Of a stretch of 64,000 nucleotides of DNA, positions 49,001 through 61,400 are shown one piece after another. The DNA is from Amblyornis subalaris (Eukaryota > Chordata > Aves > Passeriformes > Ptilonorhynchidae), in contig JACAXG010000050.1 in the NCBI GenBank assembly GCA_018881555.1, positions 3,782,001 through 3,846,000 on the forward strand, given 5' to 3'. Every line of letters begins with the position of its first letter. Position 1 is the first letter of the stretch. The translations under genes and the position numbers were made by a program. Below the pieces are notes generated by a model. It saw only the letters and a list, made by a program, of their open reading frames with translations, did no database searches and was not told the DNA's origin.

Positions 49001-49764
49001 CTTTTAGCCAGTGCCGAGGTTAGGTAGTGTGTTTGTTTTGCTGTGTCAGTGGAACACTCTTACTCGGCACAGAGTCCAAAAAAGGGGTCTGCTTTTTAAG
49101 TGGAAGTAAAATTCCCTGTGCTTCATGTTCCCACCAGTCCCANGGTGAATGTTTGTACATCAGTGATTTCCTGAAGTGGAAGAGAAATGAGAATCCTTTG
49201 TGATAAAAAAACACGTCATAACCTATGGGAAAATTTAAACTTCCTAGTTTGTTTTATTCTTTCTGGTTGTGTTTTCTGTTCCTGGCTAGAACTGTGAGTG
49301 CAAATGGAGGGAAAAAACCCTCAAATCAAAACAAAACCCCAAATCAAACAATAAAACTTCCTTTTTTGGCTTGAAATTCAACACTGTCCATGTTAAATTC
49401 AAGGTGAAAATTTTTACAAGATCTTACTTTGCTCTAAAGTCTTCTCACCACTGAACAAAAATTCTGGTCTAGAGAGAGTGTGTATTTGAGCGTTATATAC
49501 ATTGGGATATGCGTATAGATAGATTTTTCCTTCATTTCTAGTATTCCTCACCATGGCTTTTATGAGAAGAACAATCTCACAATGATACCCTGAAATGATC
49601 CCTCCATGTCCTTCCATCTGAATGTTGGGCTGGCACTGCTGAAAAAGGTTGCAACACGTGTCTAGACTGCATCAGTTATGCTTCAAATCTTAGGACATGG
49701 GCATAGTGAAGTCAAATAAGAATCTGCGAATAAAATACTGGATTGTTGAAGGCAGAAGGAAGGA
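46001..49764. other. AT-rich intergenic sequence, no gene seen
   Basis: No recognisable exon, repeat family or CpG island was found. The plus-strand frame at 46460-46879 (139 codons) is anonymous, lacks any known motif and is overlapped by an equally open minus-strand frame. Confidence 0.5.
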
Positions 49765-49765
49765 G

Positions 49766-49825
49766 AGATGAGATGATGAGATGAGATGAGATGAGATGAG
49801 ATGAGATGAGATGAGATGAGATGAG
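49766..49825. repeat. ATGAG pentanucleotide microsatellite
   Basis: Roughly eleven copies of ATGAG (gatga in another register) run from about 49766 to 49825 with one shortened unit (gatgatgag) near 49775. The minus strand reads as LISSH repeats in one frame, an artefact of the period. Confidence 0.97.
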
Positions 49826-52800
49826 GGAATGCTCCAAGTAGAGGTAGTGGTGTTTGTGCATTTATGTGTATGTGCAGAGAGAGGATAAGCGAAAAAGACC
49901 AAAGCAGAGAGAGAAGCAAGAACATCAAGATGCTAAAAAGCACAAGATGAGTGATATTTTTAGTATTCTTATAAGAGTTTTCTCGCAGATCATCAGTTTG
50001 CAGCATAAGCAAAACCTTATATCAGCAAGATGTACCCACACCCAGCTCGTCCACCTCTGGAGGCTGGGATTGAATAGAAGGATTTCCTGGAATGAAATGT
50101 GGAGATATGTTGACCAAAACATTAATAAATGAGTGCCATGTAGTTATCAAGCATACATCAGTTGTCAAAGTGATCAGAAGCCCTGTAAACCAATTAAAAT
50201 GGTTAGTGTACATTTTCATTCTTTATATGGTAAGAGAGGAGACAGTAATACAATAAAAGGAAGATGTGCCAGAGTAAGGTCTAGAGTTCAAGCAAAATAC
50301 TTCAGTGTAGTCTGTTAGCCTCATCTTATCTGCAATAGTCCTAAAGATATTTCTAAATCAAGAAATCCGCCCTCAACAAGATAAAAAAGCAAGAGAGAGG
50401 AATGGGGGGAGATCTAGCATGGAGCAGAGATATAGGAGATCTGGTTTCTGTTCCTCTCTCTCATTAGCTTTTGGTGGACAATAATGATGGAGGAGTAAAA
50501 AGATTTTCCCATATTCTCACCTTCCCTGCTTACGTTCTTGTCACATCTACTTGACATCTTGTCTGCAGCTCACGCTGATATAAACCATATCCACTCTGCT
50601 GTCACAGTGGTCAGCGAGTGTGCGCTGCACTGGCCCTGTTCAGCTGCAGGGATGGGTGCAACACCACAAGCAGCCTTGCTTCAGGCTGCCAGGGGTTCTG
50701 CTTGCCCCCCACAGNAGACAACCTTATGGGCCTCGTAGGAGGGACCCTACAACAACGTGGTATCTCTGTGAAATCCGGAGAGGCAGCGGAGCATGGCACG
50801 TCTGCCCCACACCTCATGTTGTGAGCCAAGTCCTCATGAAGGGGTGACATAAACCTGATTTACCTATGCTGGGGGTGATCCCTGAAATAACAACAAGTTT
50901 TCTCAGCTGTTCATGCTAAAAAATTGTGCAAGGCAGGCCTGTAAATGATCACGGACTCAGACCTTTAATTGTGGTGCAGTTTAGATGTAGCCATATGGAC
51001 TAGCAAAACAGGGCTAGGTATGTAGTATGACTTTCTAGCTACTAAATAATAATATGCTGCGTAATAACATTTCCTTCAGTACACACATTTCTAGTAATTT
51101 ATTTTAAAGGAATAATGCAATGAACTCTGTTTTCTACATTGTAACATTGCTTTTTAGATATTTATTTTAAAATAATTTTGAACTTTTACATTTCCAGGAA
51201 AGAGTTACTTCATTATTACAGAGTTACTAGCTGTTACTGCACATCTTGGCCTGTTTCCACAAAAATAGGAAAATAACTTTACCAGATGCTGAGTCTTTTG
51301 CACAGTGGGAGCAAGTCTATCTGAAATAATGAAACAACATGAAGAATGATGCCATCAAAAAGTGTTTCCTTAGGAAAACACTGAGACTCTTCCTTAGGGT
51401 TCAAAATGTAAATACACATTTTTCCACTTCAGTGTTATGAAAGGAATCCTCTGTTCAAACAAGGTGACTGTGATCTTTAAAGCTAGAGCTACCNAGTAGT
51501 TAAATATGAGCTAAATTATTTTTGCTACTGCTGGCTGTGAAGTGGAAGGTTGCACCTTCCTCTCTGCTTTCTTCCCTTTAAAACCTCAGTTTTTCAGAAC
51601 TAAATTAGCTTCCTATAATTTTTTCTGGAAGAGGTAAAATGGCAGCAACCGTACCACTGTTGGAACCGAAAGATTTGCAAAACATGTACGAAGGAATATT
51701 GTATTCATAGGATTAAATCTTCAATTGTCAAACAGTGGTATTGTTTAATCCAATTTAAATCAATGGATACAATAGTTATGTAACATGACAGAATTGGACA
51801 CATCTTGTGCAATTACTAGTTTATTCTGGCTGTGTAATTTCTGATAATAAATTTCAATAAAAAGTAGTACATTGGGCCTTTTAACTATTACCTCTGCAAA
51901 GGAGATTTTTTGGTTTTAATTTCCTCCTACCATCATTTTGAAATGGCTTTTGTTCCCACATTTCCCTGCTCNCTTACCAAAACTCAGTCTGGATTTTAAT
52001 GATTATGTCAAAAATCTTTCCTATTAGTCTGTAAGATGATGTTTAAAAAATCAAGAACTGTAATGGTCGGCAGAATTTTGTGACAGAATGAACAGAACCA
52101 TATAAGTGAATGTCAAAATTGTATTTTGAAAAACTGAAGGACTGCTAACAGAAGTAGTAATAGTGAGCAAAGCACTGTAGCTTTCCTCCAGTGGCATAAC
52201 TAGGAAAAAAGAGGAGAAGAAAGACAATCATCCTGAATTTACATTGCATGTGATCGTGACTTCTCTAGGTTACCTGAAGTGGTATCTGAACATCTCTTCT
52301 AAAGTTGCCAGTCTCTAGGCAGAGTGACATTACTATTCCTAGACTGTCCTAAGCATATGTGTGAGTGGTATGTTAGTATGTTGAGCCCAGCTTCTTGAGA
52401 TAATTGGAGTCAGCTTGAAAAAAAACACAGTCAGTGGAAAAGGAAGTTATTCTAAAACACATATTAAGTGCCGCTGCTATTTAATACACACATAATTAGA
52501 AATACTATAAATAGAGTAGACAAGTTAGTCTCCTGGTTGCTTCAGCTGTAGCAGAAANATTTACAGTGAATGATTGTGTAAGTCCCTTCTTGCCCAGCCA
52601 TATGATGAAGGAAAAGGTTGGACATGACCTATTCATTAGCAGGCTGACATTTGTATCACGAGGTTAGAGTAATGTGAGATAGATGATAACTTACATAATG
52701 AACTTTTGAAAACTTTTTTAGAAGAGATTCCAAGAGGTTGGCTTATTTATTATGGAGAACCTGAGGCTGGGCCCATGGGGGAATTTCAGCAGGGATCCCA

Positions 52801-55800
52801 AATATGCTCCCCAATCCTCTTGCAGAAAAGAACCTCAGGAAGAGTGTGGGAAGATGAGAGGGGATATCTTTGGAAGATTAATTACTGAACATGGAAAAAG
52901 AGTCTTGAAGAGTATCAGTTCTTCCCTCCTCCTGAAAAGTATTTCCCATGACCACCGAAATTAATCATGAGCTATGGTTCCTCTGTGTTCCATCAACTGA
53001 AGTCTTGGAGGTTTAGTTGTAGGCTGCATTATTAGAAAATAGGCTTCTTTGATTGTTTGACAGATTCCTAGGAAACATAGAATAAAAATATAATCAATAA
53101 AATTTTGGAGGTAGCATGAAACAGAACCCCCTTCTGTTTCACTGTACAAGTTTTGTGGCTTTTTTCTTTTTCTATTTCGTATTAACCCATTTTCCTTTCA
53201 ATTTTTTATGGTTTATACTGGACATAATAGAATGTATTTCTAATTACTTTTATCTGTCTCAGTGTAGTCATATACAAAGTCATAAATACATTATCTTCAA
53301 ATCTGTTTGTTAAACCAAGTTGTTAACAATGAAGTTGTTAAAATACACTACATTGTTTCCTTTCTTTTAATGATCAGTAGTTAAATATAGCACAGTTACA
53401 ACATCAAACATCTGAATAATAAACCGAGATCTAAATTAGTAAACTAAATTATACAAAAACATGGAAACATCTGTCTCCCATTGTATAAAGCATACTTGCT
53501 TTNAAAAAAAGAGACGTCAAATCCTGAAGTTGTGGTTTGGGATACAGTGTGTTATTTTTTCACAGGATAGATAAGTTAATAAAAATATTATGCGTATTTT
53601 TCTGAGTCACACTCTTTTTTGCTTTCAATTAAATCTGATTTTTAAAGTAACTTTAAATCTGAGAATACTGATCCTGTAATTATACTTGGGGCTTATTTAC
53701 CTTTGAATTGCAGGATTTCCTGCAATGAAAAAAACATCATTCTTGCAAAAATTTTTTGGTTTTGAGCAATAGGTCCAAGCTTTTCCAGCACTTATAGGCC
53801 TCAGGTTAAATAATACCACACCTGTAAAATAGTACAAAATGATTCAAGGGGTGTATTAATATGGAAAGAAGGTAAAGAAAATCAGCAATGAACATGTACC
53901 AGGTCCATTTTTTTCCCCTTCTCATTCCCTAACTGATAAAAATTCGGGTCTTGAACTGTTATCANATGTTTTTAAATTCTTTAAAATCCTTCTGTGCTTG
54001 TCCTTGAAAAATCACCTTTTCCTTGAGCCTTTCTGAAAATTTCACAAAGTTCCGAGTATTGAAAAGACAAATTGATGTCTTAAGGCACAATTAAATTTGT
54101 CTTTACAATAGGATTTATTTTATTCCCTTTATAATAGGATTCAAATGCTAATTAGCACGGAGTAGAAATGGGTGTAGAGCAAAATAATCACTCAGTAATG
54201 ATAAGTCATACAAATTCTAGGACAAGGACTAGTCCTTGATCTTACATTTCCAAAACATGGTTTTCCACCACTCCAGGTAAATGTCACGTTTTGGTAANCT
54301 GTTGGTTTTAAAAGGATTTTCATGTATTCTGAGGGCTGAAGTCAATCAATGATGAGAAACATGAAAAAGTCGCTCAGTTGTAGTGCCACTAAAGTTATTT
54401 CCAAAAAGAAAAGCACCTTAAAATTTACAGCATCATAATTTGAACTTAAAGGTGGAGAAGTCCTGAGGAGAAAAGCTCTGTTTAATTGTTACGTATTTTC
54501 TTTACATATAATGAGCCTGTAATTGTTCAAGAAATGAAGATTTGTGGAAAGTTTGAAAGGTTAATAATTGAGTTTCAGCATTTCAAAAGAAGTCAAGGAA
54601 AGAGAAGAGAACAGAATCTTAATCTCTGAAACAATAAACCTTNGTGTTACCCGGGAAGTCTCAGTGCCTTCTTGCTAATTGCTTTTAACATCTATACCCA
54701 TGCCAATATAAAAACAAGCTGAACATAATCTCTTTCCTAAAAGTATTTGAAGTTATACATTATAAAATTACTTTTTGTGTTGGAAGAATTAACAAGCACG
54801 GGGGGTTTTAGATGTGGGGTTTCTCCTAAACAGTCGTCAAAGCAACATTTAATCATCAAACCAATATTTTAATGAGTAGTCTCTCTGGAAATGTGTAAAT
54901 AATTTTGGCCTTGCTTTTTTAGTTTGTTATTTTCTTTAAATGGTTTTACAAATAAATGCTTTAATTGTATTTAGTAGCCTCAGCTTTTTGCAATTAATAC
55001 TTTTTTTTAGGAATAATTCTATGTCTGAGCTTAGCATGTATTAAATTTGTTAATACAGACGAAGTTTTAATCCAGAATTTCATTTTTAGGATCTCTAACC
55101 AAAGGGATCACATGTGATATGTGTTCCTACGTAGAGACCATNGGACTTCATACATCTGGAGTGAAAAAAAAGTGCCTTGTTATTTAAATATTTACATTAA
55201 CTGGAGTTCACAGTAGCATCTCTTAACACTTTGACAGTGTGACGGAAGGAAGATCTGATATATATTAACTANAGGAGCTGTATCTCACTCTTCTCTATAT
55301 TATGTAAATGTCCANAAATATGATAAAATTCAGTGTCACGTGAGCACCATGTGGGTTGGTACTCAGAGATAAAATAGAGTTTATTGTCTACACTCGTGAT
55401 GTTGTTTGCAACTAAGACGTCATCTTGGACTTTCTCTCGTTTTCAAGTAACCCGGCTGAAAGTAGTAATTGATAATTTAGTTCATAGCTTTTATTGCTGT
55501 TTTTTGTAGTCTCTTCCTAAGGAAAAAGTTGCCATCCATTGNTGTAGGCATTTTCGCCTTCTTGCCATGACCCTCCCTTTAACTGGAACAAGGTTTATAT
55601 TATGCCTGAAGATGAAGCAGAAATTTTGTTGATATAGAGTGTGATGGTTGGCTTGCAGAAAATGTATTTTGTCTTACTAATAGCAACTGTATACAAGGAC
55701 AGCATATGACTTCATCCTCTCCATAGTAAATAACAGATCACCATGACTTAAGGATAGGTTCACTCAAGAATTATGCTTTCATTTTGAAGGCAAAGTTTTC

Positions 55801-58419
55801 TTGCCCCTGTTAACATTAACTTCTAGTGGTTTTGATATATCTGTATTTCAAATACTTCTGCCCAAAAAAGTTTAAACAGTTCAGCTTCTCTCAACTTCAG
55901 AGAACATCCTTTCCCCTAGTAGAAGTTAGTAATTATGATAAATGGGTGTACTTACATGTGCTCTCATTTAACAGAAGGGCTTTCTAAATTCACTGTCTTC
56001 ACATCAGCAATTTACTTATCACTGTCATCTTCAGGTTTATCTAACTGAGGTTTAATCTATTCAATTGTAGGACTTGCTGCAAAACTTATTTCTGAATTTG
56101 TAGTGTGGGATTCAGAGATTCTTTTGCTAATAAAGAGCATTTTAATTTGCAAATTAAGGGCAAGTAATCTTGGGGACATAGGCCTCAAATAGATCATTCT
56201 AAAGATGAATGTGACTTTAACTTTTGTTAGCAGTTGAATTTCATCCACGCTGAATATTAAGAATAGCAGTTAGATAATTTAATTCTGAGGGCTTGTCAGA
56301 TTTAGGAGTGTATCTCTACAGCACAGTGGAGCATAGAACACAGATACTTCTGCTTTGTCCTGAATGCCCTGTTTCTGGAACTTAGTTTACAACTACCAGA
56401 TGGTTTCAGGACCTTAGCTCTGCCTGACTCTAGGTCATGTGGACGATTTAGATCAGGTTTACACTGGCATTGAAAGGGCTCTATCACATGGTAGAGATAC
56501 ACTTTTAATCCTTTTGCGATGGCTGTGTCACTGAGCAAACCTTATGTAACATACAGATTTTACTGTCTTGCACCTTTTAACCTGTAAGGCATCTGACANG
56601 TCTCTTGAGGTTGCCTGGGACTTTGACCAGAACTGTCTTGCACTGAGAAATTGTATTTAAACATTGAACTGTACAGCTGTGGTTACTGGCTGATAGGATG
56701 ATAGCAAACACTACTTTAAATAACAGTTTAAATTTTAAAAATTGTGGTAATTGTGCCTGGTCTTCCATGAGATACTTTAAGCATTAACAGTGATTATCAG
56801 TCCTCATAATTAGATACCTGCTGCATTAGAGCAATAGTTTTTACACTACACAGTATTTCCTTTTAAAAGCTGGATTTTATTTATATTCCATGTGGTTATC
56901 ACTTCTACTGTTTATGGTATTGACATTTTTTATACTTTTGATGGGGAAATACACATCATCTGAAAGAAATCTTGAAGGTCAGCCAAGCAATTAATCTGGT
57001 AGTATCAGTAAATCTTCCTTTGCTTTATATCACAGTGTATTGACCATCAAATGCCCTCTCTGTTGGAGGAAAAATCGCTGAGTATTGTGTGATATCATTC
57101 CTGTGAGGCAGCAGGAAAAAAGGCAGGGTTAATAGAAACATGCACGCGGCCAGGGGATAGTAACAAACCCTAACAGGTGCTGGGCAGTTACCAGTGGAAT
57201 AATCTGGCCAGCAGCTGATGTGCTCCTATTTTAAGGTCACTCAGTGATATTGACTTTTCAGCCAAGTCCTCTTGGTGTGGTGTTTCTCAGGGAAGTTGAT
57301 TGTAAAGTTTTATAGGTTAACAATGGACTGAAGGGGATTATCATTTACAAATGACTAAGGGCGATATGGTTGATCAGACCACATCTCAGTGTCTCAACTA
57401 TTTAGAGAAGATCCTGAGATCTTTTCAACAACTGTTTGCATTTTTGGTCTGTGGATGCTTTCTTTCTTATATTCTATAAAGAAACCAAATACATAAATGT
57501 CTAAGACATAATTATGCTGACGTGAAGAATTCTCTTTTGAAATTTACTTTTCCTTGTATGCTAGGATCTGCTTGTTTTGCTTAGAACTGGAAAGAAAATA
57601 TACAAGCCTAAAACACAGTGAAGCATCTTGCCTTACCCATTGCCTCTCTGTCAGCTTGCTCTTCTGATCTGCAGAGAAGTCGAAATTGTGGAAATACTTT
57701 GATTTGTAGAATAATTTAAGCAATTTTTGTATTGCATATGATTGCAGAAGAAATAAAAATATCAGTAGGTTCTTAGCATACAATAATTGATTTTGACAAT
57801 CATCCAGGGATGTAAGTACAGTTTTGATGTACACTTTATTTCTATATCNGTTTTTACAACAAACCAATAGCTACTAGACAGGCCTGGATAATTTTTGAAG
57901 GGACTTTTGGAGATACTTATTTGATAGTTCAGTTTGTAGCCAAAAAAGAAACAACCCATAACATTATTCATTGAAACAAAGTGACTAAAATATTTTCCTC
58001 TTTGGCCTATGAAATGATAATTCTTTCAACTGAAATGATATATCCTTAGGGCATATTATGTTTAGAATAATTTTTTCTTGTAAATCTCTGGTATATAGTT
58101 TGACATACAGTCTAGAAAACTCTGGAGTGATTGATAATATCAGTTATTCTTTCTCAAGTAATGTATCAGAGTCTCTGTAGGGGCATAGTCATTATTGTAT
58201 CAACTAGCTGCCACTGTTGAGACAGGAGGCCAAAATCACATCTTCCTTTCTTCCGTGGGCAACTGACACAGGGATAATCATTCTACATCACACTTCTGAA
58301 AGCTAACACCAGAATAATGTACACTTCTGAATGAGGATATTCACTGTGAGTTATGCAAAAACTACTACAACTGCTGCTGTATTTGAACTTTCTTCTGGGA
58401 TAATGCAGGAGAGCTTTGA
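49826..58419. other. AT-rich intergenic sequence, no gene seen
   Basis: This 8.6-kb stretch has a few anonymous short frames. A small GC-richer patch at 50.6-50.85 kb gives overlapping frames on both strands, and 52.7-52.96 kb has two overlapping short frames; neither is recognisable. The 53-57 kb part is very AT-rich and low in visible repeats, the sort of sequence in which conserved non-coding elements could hide, but none can be shown from one genome. Confidence 0.45.
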
Positions 58420-58470
58420 TGGCTCTTTGGACTTGATGATCTTGGAGGTCTTTTCCAACCTTTGTAACCA
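58420..58470 (+). mobile_element. CR1 LINE, terminal ~50 bases
   Basis: The phrases 'tttggacttgatgatcttgg' and 'aggtcttttccaacctttgt' match the last part of the CR1 3' UTR in plus orientation. The terminal tandem unit is degraded. Confidence 0.8.
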
Positions 58471-61400
58471 ACTATCTTTGGAAGGTGCCACATGCATAGC
58501 TTTATACTGAGGAATGGATTATTAGAGCGAGCAAAATAAGAATAAAAACACATAAATGTGAGACTTGTTTTTAAAAAGCTACGTGTTTTCTGTAATGTGA
58601 AATTTTTTTTAGACGCTCTGTTCTGATACTTCATGGTAATAAAAGTTGTATAACACTAGGTTTTTGTGTCAGATGTTTTTCAGCATCTCCCTTAGCCTTT
58701 CTTACTTTTTTAACTAACTCATTAATCTCTCTGGACATCTCAAACTTAAGCAATTCAACATAAGAGGATGCAGTGAAAACTGTCCATTCTCTCTATTGGA
58801 AATTGTCAGGAGTGCTGAGTGCCTTTAATATATTGAGGCAATAATTTTTGTTAAAATCTTTTATAAGGTTGTATGTAATGAGTGAATTAGTAGTTTGAGA
58901 GCGGCTTTGTTGCTCTAGTATTACTCATTCCTATCACTTTCATTTCATATGCACCACTGACTTTAAAAAGGCTGCCTCTTTCAGTTAAGCAAGAGTTTGA
59001 AGGGAAAAACCAATTATTTATCTTCTTTAGCTTGCAGTCTTGCATAATCTTGATTATGTGAGATGTGTTTATCTATATTATATCCGTATCTTAGTTACAA
59101 GGACCACAAATCCCTGGTGAAAGAAAGGTGAATCCATGTTTTTTCTGTATCATGGGGTACTTAATCCATGTTTTCTCCCCTTTTAGAGGCTCATCACCTC
59201 CTTTTCAAATTGCAAAAAGCTTTCCGACTCTACATTTTTAACTTGTCCTAAAGCAGCTGTTTCAATAAAAACACAGTTCTCTAACTTGTGTTTGTGCTTT
59301 GAGTGGCTCATAGGGAATACTTGACCTTGAAGGGTGTGTGAAGGACTGAAGGGCCAGGATTTCCAAATAACTTTTTTGTATCACTGTCTTCAAAATGGAA
59401 AGTTTCCATGTCTTAGGAGTCCCCTAGCCTTTCATGACTCCCTACAATTGACAACCACATTAACATGATAGTTCTTTAAACCATAATTTCCCCTGTATTG
59501 CTATAATTTTCCCTGTATTTACTCTTCCATTAAGCCTACTTCCTTGCACGTTTGGTGCTGAAAAACCCTTTTCTCCTTTTTCTTAGGGAATTTTTTAGTA
59601 TGGCTTCTCATGATTGTTTCCCTGGATCCTTTTTTAGTCTAGAATCTAAACCAGGTAAATTAATTTAAACAACAATACTGCTTAATGCTACTCCTCTCTA
59701 CAGAGAGACTCTCATATAGAGTATTGCCTGTTTCCAAATCAATTTCAAACCTATTTCTGGGTACTTCTCTTCAAGAGACTAAACAAATCTGCTTCTTTCA
59801 GCTCTATCACCATCTGAAGGAAAATCCTGTGTGTGCCAGTATTGCGAAGCAGTGTGTTGTAACACATTAAGTTTATTGAGTGCCAGGAAGAGCTAGAGGC
59901 AGAGCAAGAAACATGAAAGACTAACCTGCCCCTCTGAAGAAGACTCTGATGTTCTTTGCAAAGCCAGCTGAACACCTGATCGTTTATAGGAGATGCAGTT
60001 GTAGAAATGCATGGTCCTCTGAGTCTCAAGCAATAGCTGGAGGTTTTGGAGGGTGTTGGCGGTAGGCTCAGTCTCACTAAATCCTGATTATTCTGATCAG
60101 ATATCAGGGGCTTTGCTAACACTACATGTGACACTGCTAACATGGTGGTGATTACCAGTCATAGCTCAATGGCCCAGTAGTTCAGTAGTGACAAGTCCAT
60201 CTGAATGGCCATCTCTCCTCCACTTTGTTTCATGCTTGTCCTTATTCAATATCCAAGACATGAGCATCCAGTGCCATGTCACACCATGCATCCTCACTTG
60301 GATGGCTAGAATCATGAAGGATACTATTACATCACATATCATTGTAGGATACTGTTAGGGCCCAAATCAATCAGTGCCATCAAAATATGTAAAAAAAGGA
60401 AAGCTCCTCTTTTTGGGAACTAGCTCAAATTGAATACTTTTCACTAGGAGTTATAAAGCCTGATGGCAGGTGTTCAGTTTATGAGCAGGAAATGCTCTGG
60501 TTGTGTCTATCTTGACATATCCAATGTCTGGGCAGTCATTAGCTTGCCTGCCAGAATACGCTTTGGCTTTCATGTATCTTTTTTTCTCTGTGTTACTCCC
60601 ACTGGCAAGAGAATAAGGCGTATTTATATGGCAGAATNTATACACAGGAGTAATATTTCAGAACCATTTGAAAATACTTTGACTAGGTGATGTTTCATCA
60701 TAAACACTAATTAGTAATGATCACGTGTCTTTGCAGGAATGGATCAATTCTGACTCCATTTTGATTAAAAAGAATTGAGTCAAAGCTAGAAAAAATTACC
60801 TCACACCTGAATAGCCAATTTATTTGTGCTCCGTGGCAAGATAGCAAGTAGCAAACGGTCTGTCTCCTCTTGGATTCTGTCGACTGAAATCAGACAATGT
60901 TTGTGTTTATTGAAATATTTCATTGTTTCTTCTATAATGTGGACTGCAGCAGTATTTTATACTTTGGCTAGCGTCCACAAGTGTGGACACTGCTCTGCAG
61001 TGAAATTGTAATTGGGTTTGTAGATTTGTTGAGAAGTTCATCCCTAGTTTGCTGAAAAATTTGTGAAAAAAATGTAGGCAATTTTCACTTTCTTTGTAGC
61101 TAGATATATGTCTGCACATATATGAGAGTTGTTCGTCTACTTAGACATCTGTTATAATTTGGGAGAATTTTATCACCCCTTGCATTCTGACTACAAGCTT
61201 CTACATCAGAGATAATTTTGTTCTCAATGCCCTGGCTGTCCAGTCTTTTTGCTTCTGGCTTCTTTATCTCATCTTTGTAATTCCAGCGAGAATTCTTGTG
61301 AGACCTGTGCAAGACCTTCACTATTTTCTGACCACCTCAACAGCAGCTATGCAGCTATCAATTTCTTTCAGTATACAATGGCTTTGCAGTTCTTCCCAGA

